Positions 11,105 through 23,378 of a DNA stretch of 64,000 nt are shown in pieces. Each line of letters starts with the position of its first letter. Position 1 is the first letter of the stretch. A program made the position numbers and the translations under genes. Under the pieces are notes generated by a model. That model saw only the letters and a program-made list of their open reading frames with translations. It made no database searches and was not told where the DNA came from. Origin of the DNA: Hydractinia symbiolongicarpus (lineage: Eukaryota > Cnidaria > Hydrozoa > Anthoathecata > Hydractiniidae); the NCBI RefSeq assembly GCF_029227915.1, contig NC_079875.1, positions 26,794,001 through 26,858,000 of the forward strand, given 5' to 3'.

Positions 11105-11452
11105 AAAAGGTTGTTGATTTAGATGCTCGTAATACAAAGGAAGATATAATTACTGGTTACAGATTTGTGGACATAGGGATCATGTTTTCTTTGTTTAAAG
11201 TTCTAACTTGTCCAAGTTTTCTAGTGTTTAGCACGTGCCTGGCACTCCACCTATTAGAGGATGTACATAAGAAATAAAGGTTGTGACTTTGAGTATGGAT
11301 GTTACACTTCTACAAGAAGCAGCTACGTTTTTGACATAAATGTTGAATCAGCATACAGTATGAGAGCTTGTGGACAGGAGGAATATAACGGCTTAGAAAG
11401 GTTTGCTACCTTGATGAATCACGAGGGTGACGATAAACCGCATACGCAGTAA
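11105..11452 (+). pseudogene. Mutator-like transposase-domain fragment
   Basis: The reading begins around GYRFVDIGIMFSLFKVL (about 11,150). After a break it continues SSYVFDINVESAYSMRACGQ and LERFATLMNH (to about 11,430). The spacing of these blocks resembles the Mutator-like transposase domain found in many invertebrate repeat proteins, in which a GYR...D block is followed by a C-rich segment and N.R...A.R..G. The C-rich segment is eroded. It is a fragment only. Confidence 0.4.
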
Positions 11453-11525
11453 AAAATGCGGGCGTTTTCGGGCAAGTTCGGCGTTTTGAAAAAAATTTAA
11501 ATATTCGCCCGAAAACACCGCATAT
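11453..11525. repeat. GC-rich imperfect inverted repeat
   Basis: AATGCGGGCGTTTTCGGGC is mirrored about 35 bp later by CGCCCGAAAACACCGCAT. A related GC-rich sequence lies at 11,640-11,705. It sits just beyond the 3' end of the minus-strand family X copy and could be a small hairpin or a MITE end. Confidence 0.5.
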
Positions 11526-11710
11526 AAAAATTAAAATAAACTTACTATGTGGTAGATAAACTTTATTAACTCCTTTCTCTTCAAGTGCCTTCTTCCCAAC
11601 TATCGTCCGCTTGGCATGTTACAAGGAATTGCATTTCGTGAAAGCGCGGGCGGTTTCGGTGGACAGCCGTCAATTTTATTCGAAAAGTCGCCCGAACTCG
11701 CCCTTGCGGC

Positions 11711-12504
11711 TTAACCGCACCCTCCTTCGTTCTTTTTTTTTGACTCTTCCTCCGGCTGTTTAACTGCTGCAACGCTGTCCTCCTCGTCTTTGTCATTAAG
11801 CATGGCCAATAAAGACCTTTTTGTTGCGGAGGAAGATGAAGCAGACGTGCTTGGTGACTTGTCAATGCACAAATCATAATAATTCTTCAAGGTTGTTTCC
11901 TGCTCCACCCTGCCCCGCAACAAAGGGTAAATTGCTATGGACGAATCGAGCGCATTTTAGGTGAAGTGCTGTGGAGAACAGCGCTGCACCAGTCTTCAGC
12001 GCAAGATCTAAGTACTTATCGAATATCTAAATATGAAAAGAGAATTATAGCACATTGTGACATTAGTGCATTGTTTTAGTGAATAAGTGTTTGAAATGAG
12101 TTACTTCTTCACCCTTTTCGGGCAGCGCAGCCCCTGTTACCGCCAAAGTTACTTTTCAATTTTGACTATGACGGTTTGTTTTCTTCACATTCTCTATGAA
12201 ATGGTTGCAACGATTCTTTGACTTTAGATATGCGCCCTTTCACAATGTTATTTAACTTTTTATCCGCCAGCAACGGCAAGTTTTCATCAATCGTCTCAGA
12301 GTTTGTTTCAACAGTTTCGACGAATTCTGACAACGCTACGTTAGGACGATTCAGCCATTCGCATGTGAAGGACCTTAATTTTTTGCGAAAATCACCATCA
12401 GAACCCGTTTCTTCTTTCGTTGCAGGACCATAACCGCGTATAAAATCTTTCGCTAACTGGTCCAAGAAGTTCACAGCTGTTTTAGAGGTTTTTTTATTAG
12501 ACAT
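11711..12504 (-). pseudogene. family X gene, minus-strand copy with frame breaks
   Basis: The copy starts at ATG 12,504 (MSNKKTSKTAVNFLDQ). Homology to the intact gene at 14,256-15,291 is clear: KDFIRGYG against KDFICPYG, and RPNVALSEF against RPSVALSES. After a frame change near 12,160 it reads VTLAVTGAALPEKGEE, then a donor (gtaact) and an acceptor before about 12,023 lead to GAALFSTALHLKCARFV. A second frame change precedes a serine- and lysine-rich tail ending at 11,711. A likely 5' UTR intron (12,507-12,602) precedes the ATG, with donor gtgagt and acceptor ttag. The function is unknown. Two frame breaks argue for a pseudogene, although unrecognised splicing could explain one of them. Confidence 0.55.
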
Positions 12505-12603
12505 TTCTAAATGAGGGAAAACATACCGATAATTATAAGAAAAAAATAATCATTTTACGTAAAAAAATATTGAAGAATAAAGCGTAACAATAAAACACTC
12601 ACC

Positions 12604-12930
12604 GATGTGCAATATGAAGCACTGTCAGATTTGGCGGCTAAATGTAGAATGCAAATGCAGTTGCTCCCATCAGTATTCATACCTTTTTTTCCATACCAAA
12701 TAAAATGACATTTGACCCCAAGAATTATTAGCCAAATCTCATTGGTTGAACGTCTATCTCACCACTTTGCAACGCTCATTAATATTTTTTGCGTTGTGTA
12801 ATTGGCTGAGATTGCAACATTCCATTTTATTCCATCCAATGAATGATTTTTTCAACATTAATATGATTGGATAAAAATAATCACACCTTTTTACTCTGTA
12901 GTTCATGTCCGAAATTGTTGCAGGTGCAAC
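12604..12930 (-). promoter_or_regulatory. possible promoter region of minus family X copy
   Basis: Non-coding sequence upstream of the putative 5' UTR exon ending at 12,603. It contains CCAAT-type boxes in both directions (CTCATTGGTTGAAC at about 12,740, TAATTGGCTGAG at about 12,800). No TATA box is clearly placed. The role is inferred from position only. Confidence 0.25.
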
Positions 12931-12944
12931 CCCTGTTAAAGATT

Positions 12945-14195
12945 AAATGGGAATCCTCTTTACCTCAAATCTCATACACAGGCTGATTTTTATGGCTCTC
13001 AGACGCTATGGTGTACCAGAATCCTGGATAGGGCTCATACAGCTATACTACGACAGCCTGTGGAGTAAGTCTTTTTCGGCTTCTGCTCCATCCAGTTGGC
13101 ATCAACACTGTAGGGGGATTTTTATCGGCTGTACACTTTCCATTATACTATTTCTTGCAGCTATACACGTTATTATTGAATATGTTTTTGTTACTCCCAC
13201 CCTTATTGATACTGAAGGTAATAAAACAAAATCCCAGACCAACCCTCAATAAAAGCTTTTATGGATGATATATTCGTAATGTCCACGTCAATTCCAAGTA
13301 CTCAAAATTTATTAAACAGGTGTACAACAGCTCTTGATTGGGTAGGCATGTCGTTTAGGCCTTCTACATCACACAGCATTGTTATTGATAAGGTAAAAGT
13401 CGTCCAAAGTTCACCGTTTTACAGTTGGCAGCGAAAAAATTCCATCCATTCATTCTAATCCAATTAGGTTTTTAGGCAGAACAATAAACTCATCCTTGTC
13501 TGATTCTGCTGCAATACAAGAATTTCTAAATGATGCCGAAGACAAACTTATAGCTATAGAAAGGTGCTTTCATAAAGGGGTCCATAAGGTTTGGTTTTTA
13601 CACCATCTGTTAATTCCCAGAATCCGCTGGCCATTATTAATCTATGAAGTTTCTCTATCTACTATCACAAAACTAGAGCAAAGATTTTCTGTTGTCATTA
13701 GGAAATGGTTAAAACTACATCATTCAATTTCCAACATTTCCTTATATTCCTCGACATCGCCTTGTCCTCTTCCCCTGAAAAGTCTTGCATCTGTTGTCAG
13801 ATCTGCCAAAATCAGTGGACATCTGTTACAAAGAGATTCTGTCGACCCTTGTGTGTCAAAGTGCGTACCAGAAGCTGGAAATTGGAAAGTTAGTGATGCA
13901 GTTCTTTTGGCGGATAGTCAACTCTATTTCAAAAGGATTTTAGATTTGCATCAGACTGGTCGAGCTGGCTAAGGGCTACTAGACCACAAAAATATACCAC
14001 CAAAAGGCACTTATGCTTACCGAAAGCTTGTTTTCAATATTATTGAAGAAAATGAAGAAGATATTTACCATGCCAGAGCTTTACAGTTGCATTTGCAAGG
14101 CAATTGGACAAAATGGTGCTCTTTTGTGAAAAATGATTTATCTTGGAGAACAATTCCTTCACTGCCACAATGTCTAACTTCCTTTTGTAGATTAT
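12945..14195 (+). pseudogene. R2-like LINE reverse transcriptase (left half of split element)
   Basis: Frames broken by several shifts read LIHRLIFMALRRYGVPESW, the RGIFIGCTLSIILFL block (RT motif 4), the catalytic AFMDDIFVMST (about 13,255-13,285), RFLGRTI (about 13,465), and a long thumb region with LLIPRIRWPLLIYEVS and SAKISGHLL. It ends in LPQCLTSFC near 14,195. Related cnidarian LINE proteins continue at this point into a short linker and a CxxC-H-C knuckle. Here that knuckle lies 9.2 kb downstream at 23,423 on the same strand. The left end is 5'-truncated just before the KAF motif. Confidence 0.7.
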
Positions 14196-14255
14196 GCGGT
14201 ATAGTTACGTGTGTCATTGCTGGCAAAAACACATTTGTTTCAATTTTGTTCAAAG

Positions 14256-15291
14256 ATGTCTTCGAAAAAGAACAGTGCGTCAGGGTAAGTGTTTTTATGT
14301 ACATGATGTAATATTATAAAACTATGTAATATCATACGCTCCGTCTTTCAAACACGGTCCGACGAAAAATAAAGAGAATCTGGCCGTAGGGTAAGTTGTG
14401 ATTATAATAACGTTGTATGTTGCTTTTATGCATTGGAATGATTAAATACATTTTATTATTATATATTTTAGATATCATAAACAGTTCCTGAAGGACTTCA
14501 TTTGTCCTTACGGAAAGGCGTATGACGAGAACTTCCTCTCGGACGACATTTTCAAAGCCCGATTGAAAACTCAATCATGTGAATTTTTGTGTAGACCAAG
14601 CGTGGCATTGTCGGAATCAGCGTCATCCCTGCACAACAACATAACCGCTTTTGGCGATTTGCGACAAAAGTTAAAGACGAAGTATATAAAACCTTTTGCG
14701 CGATACCTGGACACAGTGCAAGATGCCTTAAAAACTGTTGATGCAAAACATAAAGGTGCAAAAATAGATGTGCGGGATGCAATAACGCAGTTGGGGAAAT
14801 TCTTTACTACCAAAGATGCTTATGTGGTTGAGTATGCAAAGGTGTTGGGGAAGCTGGGTGCTTGTCTTTACAGTCTAAGCACCCATTACAGCGTAGCAAG
14901 GTTTGTGTTTACCCACCCTCAATGGGTAAAGGCAAACATGCTACAATGTATTCCCGAATTCGGGAGATTTTATGAGAATCCGACCACAGATAGTTACCTT
15001 GAGGGGCTGTGTTTGCAGTTTGCTTCCTGTTCTTTGAGGGATGTACCACAGGATTCTAATTCTATGGATTTAGACACGTTGTTGGAAGAATCATTTTACA
15101 ATGATTCTCCCGATGCCGTGTTTAATACCATAGAGTTAGAGGACTGTGGAACCCCCTCTACAGGTAGTAAACGCAAGCACGAGTCCCAAGAGGATGATTT
15201 CACTGTGGAGGGTTCTTGTAGAACTCCTGAACGGGAGCTTTCCCCAACACCTCCAACTAAAAAAATAAAGAAAACAAAAACAAAAAATTAG
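14256..15291 (+). CDS. family X protein, intact two-exon gene, function unknown
   Basis: Exon 1 (14,256-14,284) encodes MSSKKNSAS and ends at a gtaagt donor. The 187-bp intron ends with tattttag, and exon 2 runs from 14,472 to the TAG at 15,291. The phases join correctly (GG|A), giving about 282 residues. This start was chosen because the paralogue at 12,504 begins with the same MSxKKxS. The body is mostly helical-looking and has no signal peptide or membrane segment. The last 70 residues are acidic and then basic, with SKRKHES and KKIKKTKTKN (nuclear-localisation-like) and SP/TP sites. No enzyme motif was recognised. The start lies only about 60 bp inside the presumed left border of the inserted element. 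Paralogues are at 11,711-12,504 and 56,421-56,826. Confidence 0.65.
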
Positions 15292-15349
15292 AATAATATG
15301 TTGTATATTTACAAAGATAGATTTAGTTTATTACAATAAATCTTTGAAC

Positions 15350-16790
15350 AATGTATTTTGTATTTATTCCCAGACTAATGTTTTAATGATAATGATGAAT
15401 GCGCTGCGTTAATATTATTTTTATTTTATATTGCTGGAATGTTTTGACTTATTTTCGATATTGCGAATTCAAAAGTCTAGTTATAATATCTTATTAAGTT
15501 ATAGTGCCGTTAAGTGAGATTCGTTGCTAAATGCGCATTTAAGGAATATAATAAATACAAAAAAATTGCTGGACGAATGGCTTTGTATTTTTTATTCCCA
15601 TATTAACATTTTCTTAATGATCTTGCATAATACGCCGCGATAATATTATTTCCAATATATATTACTGAAACGCTTTTACTTAATTTCGATATCGCAATAT
15701 GTACTTCTTCTTTTAATTTCCATGCTAATGTTTTCTTAGTAATCATGGTTAATGCACGGCGCCAATATTATTTCAATAAATATTACTGAAATGTTTTTGT
15801 TTATTTTCGATATTACGAAAAAAAAAATCTACTTTATATTATGTTAATAACTTATAGTGCCGTTAATTGCGATTCGTTGTTGAATGCGCACTTAATCAAT
15901 ATAATAAATACAAACTATTGCTGGAACAAAGTACTATGCATTTTTAATTCCTATACTAATACTTTCCTACTGATCTTGCATAATGCGCCGCGATAATGTT
16001 ATTTCCAATATAGAAATTGCTGATGTGTATTAAATGTAAACAAACTAGAAAGTGTACTTTACAATATCTTAATGGATTATAAGTACAGTTAAGTGTGATT
16101 CGTTGTTAAATGCGCGTTTAAGGAAAATAATAAATACAAAAAAATAATTGGAACAAAGTACTTTGTATTTTGATTCCCATAATAATAATTTGTAAATGAT
16201 CATGGTTAATGTGCGGCATCAGTATTAATTTACATATACAAATGAATTGCTTTTATTTATTTTCGATATTGCGAATTAAAAAGTCTACTTTATAACAACG
16301 TAATAACTTATAGTGCCGATAAGTGCGATTCCTTAAGTTATAATGCCCTTAAGTGTGATTTTTTGTCATGTGCGCGTTTAAAAAATGTATTACCGGCTAA
16401 TTTTTGTTTGGAGACATCTTAGAAAATTTTTTACAGTGGAACAATACGCAACGGATGTAGTTAATTAAAACAAAAAATTTTAGCGCCATACTAATGTTTT
16501 GTTACTGATCATAGATAAAGCGCTGGGCCAATATCATTTTAAATATGAATTGCTGGAATGCTTTTATTTATTTTTGATATTACTAATAAAAAGTCCACCT
16601 TAAAAAGAGGATTTTGTTTTACAAAGGTACAGTGCACGGGGACATTAATAGATCTCGGTTAGGTTGTAGTTAATTACAATGAAATTGTTTGAACAATGTA
16701 CTCTGTACTATTTTATTGCTATACCAATATTTCGTTAATGATCGTAGAAGACGCGCGTACATTTAATACAAACAAAATTTAATTTTTCAA
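15350..16790. repeat. ~228-bp imperfect tandem repeats, about seven units
   Basis: A block like TATTTTNATTCCCATACTAA followed by a GATCATG...GCGCCG...AATATTATTT block recurs at about 15,355, 15,579, 15,704, 15,932, 16,160, 16,470 and 16,700. Each unit also carries TTATAGTGCCGTTAAGTG and TTGCTGGAA. The spacing is 224-230 bp apart from one short (125) and one long (310) unit. It lies between the convergent 3' ends of the family X and Rep/helicase genes, and has no coding content. Confidence 0.75.
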
Positions 16791-16878
16791 ACAAACAGTA
16801 GGCGTAGGTGTGGGTAGTGGGAAAAAGTAAAAAATGAATTATGTTCTGTAAACATTGTTACTGATTTATTTACAATTG

Positions 16879-19800
16879 TCATGACTGCAATATCGTCATA
16901 GGCGTTATGTGTTTTGCTGTTAATACTGTCGCAAATTCTACGTTTCGTGCTTCACGAACTCGTGATAACACAACGTAGCCAATGCCGGGACCAATTGTGT
17001 CTCTGTCGATGGCCCAGGTAATATGTGGGAGTGTTTGTCCTAAAAAAACGGAAATTATTAGGATCAAAGTGCGAAGGAAGTGATGGCGCGTTAAAGTATT
17101 TCACTAACCTTGACATTTTAAAGCCGTTTGACAATATGCAGGTATGATTGGATAATAATAGGTTCTGTGGCTGTCATATATCGGATAAACGTAAACTGTC
17201 GTTCTTGCGGTTTCTACAGCAATGATGGTTGATTGCACATTGATTATTTTACCTAGTAGACACATGTATTTTCAATGATGTAAAATACAGTGAAATTTAT
17301 TAAAAACGTTTCTTACCTATGACGCCATTCATAAAAGAACCCATTTGATCGCGATTTTCCGTCAACATACCTATTGAACCGACGAAATACACTTGACGTT
17401 TTCTTGAGCTATCGATTACCTAAGAAAAGCAGAATAGAAATGTAAATGTTTATTTGGATATAAAGTTGATATTCGTTGTTGGAGTAATGGTGAAATTACT
17501 GTAGGTTGAAATACTTGCCTCAATGTCGGGTTCTTCGTCGCGGAAAAGGTAATTCATCACAGTTTTGTTAATGAAATCTTTTGTCTTGTGGGAAGATGCT
17601 ATATATATGGTATTTGGATTCTCTGTAATTATGGCTAAAATCCTTTCGCCGGTGACTTTGTTGGTACTTGGTATTTTTGTATGCTCAAAAATACGTTTTA
17701 TTTCGTCAAATGTAATACTAAAAAATAAATAAAATGTCTTAACAAAATTAAAATAGAAGTATAAAAAGGTATACTGCGGGAAGAAACCATACTTAAAACT
17801 TCTGATTTTGTCCAGAAACTCTTTATACAAAGTTGTGCTACGATGTGAGGTATGTAGTTCAATTTTTTTAAATAAACGAGTCATCAAACTTGAGAAAAAG
17901 CTTGAATCAAAGTTTGTTTTTTCTTGAACCGTAATTAGTGGTAAACTTTGATGCGCATCTCCCAGAAAAATTATAATAGGATTCGATGGAAGTGCATCAA
18001 AGGTTTTCATTATATGCTTGATTATGTGAGAATTGACTTGACCAATCTAAGTGTAATAGAAAAATAAGTGAATTTAATTTAATTGTATAGTTATATTTAA
18101 CAGCAGTTGTTTCTATTAACAAGTTACCTCATCCACTACAATAAGCTGGAACCAACTAATATGCCAATTTATTTCCCATGGTGAATCTTCAACTGGTATT
18201 AAAAAGGCAGAATGTATTGTTTTGCAAGTGATCGTTGAAAAACATTGTCTGTAGCTATCGGCGAGTAGTGCCGTTGGTGTAGCGTCATATTTGTTTTCTA
18301 TCGCGAATGCTATTATGGTTTTTACCAAATGCGATTTTCCTGTTTTAAAAAAGTTAATAAAAAGTAAGTACTAATATTGTATTCGTTATTTCTAAGAAGT
18401 AAAGTTGCTTGCACCTGTTCCTGGGTTGCCACAAAGTAAAATTTTGCGATTTAAAGGAGATTCGCTATCAACATCTGGTTCGACGATACTATCTTCCGAT
18501 TCATTGTAGTTATTAATATCAATACTTTGAACACAATCGCTGTCGTCATCAATGAAGCTTGAATCCATTGACTGTTCGTCGAGGGAAACATTGTCGATAT
18601 CAGAATTAGCTTGTGGATTTGTCTGTGTACGGAAAATAAGATTGTTAACAAAATGCTGGTAAGATACAGTTTTATATGCAAGATGAAGAAAGATTTACAT
18701 TTTTTCTGCGATCCATTGACAATAAGATTGATTTAACATAGTAAAATACTATCTTTTGATCTACAGTTAGATCTTCTATAGAAAATTCGGTATCCTCAGC
18801 GTTATTTCTCCTAAATGAGGAATTGTATAAAAATTGTTATATCAATATTGCTGATGGGTCAAAATTCTTTTAATATTCATGAAAATATGAACTTACCAGA
18901 TTGGTATGCCAATATCTTTAAACGTAGCGACTTAAGGTACACTAGAAACGTGTCAATATAATAACGCTTGTGAACAGATGGATCCAAATGATTGCGTATT
19001 TTCTGATTATCGTTCCAAAATGTCGGATTGATTATCAAGGCATTATGAAAATATGCAATTGATTCGGGTAAGTCCTCCGATTCTGGGTTCACAATTTCTG
19101 ACGTGTTTCGAAATGGCATTGACATTAACGTATGTTGCCAAAAGTAAACGGGGTTAAATATTAAGGCGTATATTGTTGCCACCAATCTTGGTTTTTGATC
19201 CCTATATGGTGGGGGTGGCTAAAAATAAAGAAGTATTACAAAAATTCGCAAAAAAAAGCAATAACTGATATTAATGCGTATAGAGATATTACATTTTTTG
19301 CTGTATCAAAATTGCGAATATAGTTCTGCAGTGACATTTCTGTGCAATATTGCGGCCTTTGGAGATACTTTCACCGTATTTTCATTGGTATTCAACGGTT
19401 TTGGTATAACAAACGTCTTTGTTTTAGTAGGTGTCCAAGCAACCTTAAAATAAACATAGTTGCAAAGATTTTGAATGTTGCAAAGACATTGAATATTACA
19501 ATAGACAATAAAATAAACTGGGTAAACTGACTTTAATGTTTGCGAAATGAGCTGTCATCTCAGGCGCCGTTAATTGCAGTTGCATCAGATACTGACACAC
19601 CAAAGTAAAACCGGGAACGTTGCGAGCATTTTCTCCTATTAAGAAGTGTAAGTATGTTTGATGAAAGAAAAAATATTTTAGTGTTTGTAATTATTTCAGT
19701 AGTTACCTGTTAATTGAAAGGAATCTTTAAATTTGGCAACATAGCCTGTCACATATTTAATAACGGTTTTTGGGTAGTGATTCACATACGAATAATAATT

Positions 19801-21929
19801 ACCTGCACATCCATACGACACATTAATGTTCCTAGAATGGTATCTATATATGCTCTGAGTTTGTTTGCAAAAGCAAGAACGTCGTGCTCCAAATGAATTA
19901 CCCCACTGTCATCAGTGTGGCTCTTGCAATTTGACACTCGCGATTGGAAAACACGTTGATCTGACTTTTGCAGCTTTTGTACCTAATAATGAAAATTCAA
20001 AAGTGATGGAATAAAAAGTAAGAAAGAACTAATAAAAGCATTAAATTGGAGAAAATAAAGAATGAGTTATTGGAATAAAGAAATTTTAAAACATACGTGT
20101 AGCCTATGGATGGATTCTTTGATTCCATGGTCCATTTAATCCGATCCAATGCTAAATCTTTAGTGTTTTGAATCCAAACAAGTAGATGCAAGTGGATCGT
20201 TCCCTCTTTTTTGACATTCAAAACGGTAGAAATACGTGTTGACATTGTTATTCTTTTTTCTAGTTGTACCCACGTATTAGTTGTTCAAGAATGTGCATGA
20301 TATGCATATTATGGACAGCACCACAATCAAGGTTGCTACTTGCTTTTAATGCAAAGCGTTTGAGTAATTCTTTCATCTAAAATAAAAAAGCAAGGCAAAT
20401 AGTTCATGGACAGTCATAAAAATATTACCTGCGGAAACGTCCATTCGTAAGGACTTATAGTGATAAAAAGGTTAGGGAAACCAAATTGTTTAACAGCGTC
20501 TATCAAAAAGAAATGCTGTTTCTTCCAGAAAGATGAGCTAAACCATTTTTGCTCTAATGATTTTCCTGGATTTAGGTTAAATCTTTTGCCAACGTTGACA
20601 GCACCTTTATGGGAATTAAAATGCATTATAAATTCTTGCACAACTGTGTTAGTAATAGAAAAGAGTAGCTTTTGGAGAATTGTGGCAATACTTACCGGAA
20701 ACAGTTTTAAAGATCCATCTGTCAAATTGGTACTGCAACAGCAAGAAGTCATTTCCGTAGTCCACAATAGACGAGAGAAGTTTTAGCCTGAATGAAATTT
20801 TGCATGACTTTCTGTTCGCCCCGCCTTAATAAATGTAATAAGGATAATGCATTACAAGGTTTTCAAATTAAGAGATAATAAATCGACTTTAACGTAATGA
20901 ATTTACCATCAATGTGACTTTCGCATCAATTTTTGCTAAAGTATAAGAGAGGCCACAATGCACATTCCAAGTATTTTTCTTGGTAGACGTACGCCAACTG
21001 ACGGCGTTTCTCTCTGTCTTGGGATTCTTCAACGAAGTGACTAAAAGCAGAAGATACTAATTATTTGTGTTGTTAACGTGTAAGTCTGTTGGTCAATTTG
21101 TTAAAGCAAATATAAATACCGGTACATGGATATATCAGAATCCATGAGTAACGAATAAACACGCAAGAGACGCCGCTTTCTTTGTGTGTCCTGAATTAAA
21201 TTAATCCTTTCTAAAACTGTTTCTGTACGATTCTAAATAATACAATGAATTAATTGGTTATGTCTTTGCAAGGGAAATACCTTTAAACTGAGAGGAGAAG
21301 AGCGTTGTCCGTATTGATGACGTACATATGTACCAGCGTCAATATTAAAAACGCGTAGCAGTAGCTCATCTTCTTTGCTGCAAGTTTTAATAATGTTTGG
21401 GAAGTCATCAATATGTGGGATGATGTACCTCCCGCTGCATCCGTCGCATGTTTGTATTCTTTTCAACCGTGATGTTGCATATGACGGAGTCATCTTTTGT
21501 TTCACCAGAGACTGGCAACTATGATGACATAATAAATTTAAGAAATACTGTATTTACAGTTATGTTTTGTATATATTGAATGAATTATACCTTTCGCACA
21601 TATTCCAACTCTTCTTTTCTATCCATATTGTCAAATCATTTACGATTTTTGCACATTTTCTTGAATCTAAATACAAAATTGTTGCAAATAATGTTGTATG
21701 CAATGCAAATGAGTGTCTTTATTAAAAGAAACTTACCAGCTGTATGTTCACAATTCATTATATCATTATATCGCTCCTTATTTACAAATACTTCACCTCG
21801 CTTTTGGCTTAATTTTTCGATGTTTTCATTAACGTCAACGTCTGTAGCATAAATACTGTAGCAAGGATAACCGTGGTTTGAAGCCATAACTGTTGTGTTT
21901 ACTATGGTACAAAGAATATTGAAATGCAC
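16879..21929 (-). pseudogene. Helitron-like Rep/PIF1 helicase, many exons, lightly damaged
   Basis: On the minus strand at least fifteen short exons with GT-AG (one GC-AG) introns read in order. An N-terminal region (from 21,929) is followed by GNDFLLLQYQFDRW (about 20,740), FGFPNLFITISPYEW (about 20,450), and the HUH motif GTIHLHLLVW (about 20,190). A YVTGYVAK stretch, likely the catalytic tyrosines, lies at about 19,760. The SF1 helicase follows: LTVDQKIVF, Walker A GNPGTG|KSH split by an intron (18,415/18,335), Walker B LIVVDEV (about 18,125), IIIFLGDAHQSLPL (17,965), HTSHRSTTLY, and finally YVVLSRVREARN (about 16,965) to a stop at 16,879. An in-frame TAG (20,260-20,262), a frame change in an A run near 20,210 and another near 19,800 suggest recent inactivation. 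Rolling-circle Rep-helicase identity is well supported; Helitron versus Helentron is not resolved. Confidence 0.75.
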
Positions 21930-22119
21930 AATTTAATAACTTTAACAACAAAAATGATTACTTACAAAATATATACCACATGATTTAATTTCAGTTATTT
22001 TTTTAAGTTTTTTTATACAATTTTTCAAACAAATATGCACGCCTAAATTTACTCTTGAGTAAATTTAACCATAACAAATGATTAGTTAGGGAAATATAAT
22101 CAAGCGTTTAAATTTTGCT

Positions 22120-22740
22120 TTTGAGTAATATCAGGAGTGCAGTAAAAATTAATTACAAAAGAAGTACTTATTCATTGTTAATAAGAAAGAATATTTTATT
22201 AAAGGAAAGCGGAACATTTTTAAAAATGATGTAAAGCCAAAATTTTTAAATCAATAAAATTGGTTGACAAAAATTTTTACCACAAATTGCTATTATAGAA
22301 CAAACGATAAATAGAAACCTATAAATCTGTTTCCATATTCTAAAGTAAAAAATAATTACTTAGCTAGAATATAATTACACCGTTAAATGTACTGATAAGT
22401 GATATTACCAGGGAAGTAAATGTTTAATTACAAAAATAAGTACTTCTTTTTTGTTAAAGAGAAAAAAGTGGTTTAATAAATGTACGGTGGAAAATTTTTC
22501 AAAAAATATAAAACCAAAATTTTTGAAATTTTTTAAACCGCAAGATTATTAAATAAATAAAATTGATTGAAAAAGCATTTGTTACGCGTATTAGTATTAT
22601 ATTCCTCCTCCACACTTAAATGATAGTAGAAGTTTTCTTCTAAGTAATACTAACCGTGAAGTGAAAAATAAACACAAATTACAGTAATAGGTACACATTT
22701 TTTGTTGAATGGAACAATAATTTAAGTACAGTTAAAAGTT
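22120..22740. repeat. diverged tandem repeats upstream of Rep/helicase
   Basis: A block of the form AGTAAAnnTTAATTACAAAAnAAGTAC followed by TTGTTaA recurs at about 22,130, 22,405 and 22,655, a spacing of roughly 245-280 bp. It is AT-rich, strongly diverged and non-coding. Together with the array at 15,350-16,790 it flanks the helicase gene on both sides. Confidence 0.5.
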
Positions 22741-22784
22741 TACATACAACAGGTGACACTTAGTACTTCGCTGATTGTAATACA

Positions 22785-22905
22785 ACACCGTGCTGTGACA
22801 AAAAACAAGAAGTTACAGACCATCGCAGTTGCAAACTTTCCTAATACCGTGCTGTGATAAAAAAGAAGTAACAGACCATCGTACTTGTAGATTTTCCTAC
22901 AGTAA
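22785..22905. repeat. ~60-bp doubled unit
   Basis: ACCGTGCTGTGACAAAAAAC...TTTCCTA at 22,788 is repeated with small changes at 22,846. It is followed by a 17-bp palindrome, TGACACACTGTGTGTCA (about 22,911). Confidence 0.6.
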
Positions 22906-22972
22906 CAGCTGACACACTGTGTGTCACCAGCTGCCACACAATACCGACGGGTTTCCCGTGGATCACACACAG

Positions 22973-23378
22973 TTACAATGTATCAGACAGTAACAGCCCA
23001 CGCAACGTGTGTCAGCAGCCGTGCCACAATACCGTATGGTGTCACGTCGCGTCAGTGACATGCTTACCTTCACTGACAGCTGACGCTTACATCTGTCTTG
23101 CGTCGAAAGCTGTTACAAGGTCACCCAAAGTAACAGGTGCCGCCTGTCACCATGTAGCTGCCCGTCGTTTCGCAGTTACAATGTATCAGACAGTAACAGC
23201 CCACGCAACGTGTGTCAGCAGCCGTGCCACAATACCGTATGGTGTCACGTCGCATCAGTGACATGCTTACCTTCACTGACAGCTGACGCTTACATCTGTC
23301 TTGCGTCGAAAGCTGTTACAAGGTCACCCAAAGTAACAGGTGCCGCCTATCACCATGTAGCTGCCCGTCGTTTCGCAG
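22973..23378. repeat. 203-bp tandem duplication, near-identical
   Basis: Two head-to-tail copies (22,973-23,175 and 23,176-23,378) differ at only about two positions, so the duplication is recent. Open frames inside it are by-products, since 203 is not a multiple of three and no motif is present. Diverged pieces of the same satellite occur at 56,690-57,110, next to a family X relic. The second copy ends right where LINE homology resumes. Confidence 0.85.

Noticed and set aside
15350-16790. CRISPR-like array
   Set aside because: Units are about 228 bp, imperfect and without short constant repeat/variable spacer alternation; the DNA is eukaryotic.
23007-23261. Cysteine-rich open frame MCQQPCHNT...
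   Set aside because: It lies wholly in the 203-bp tandem duplication and reappears because of it; no splice or start context.
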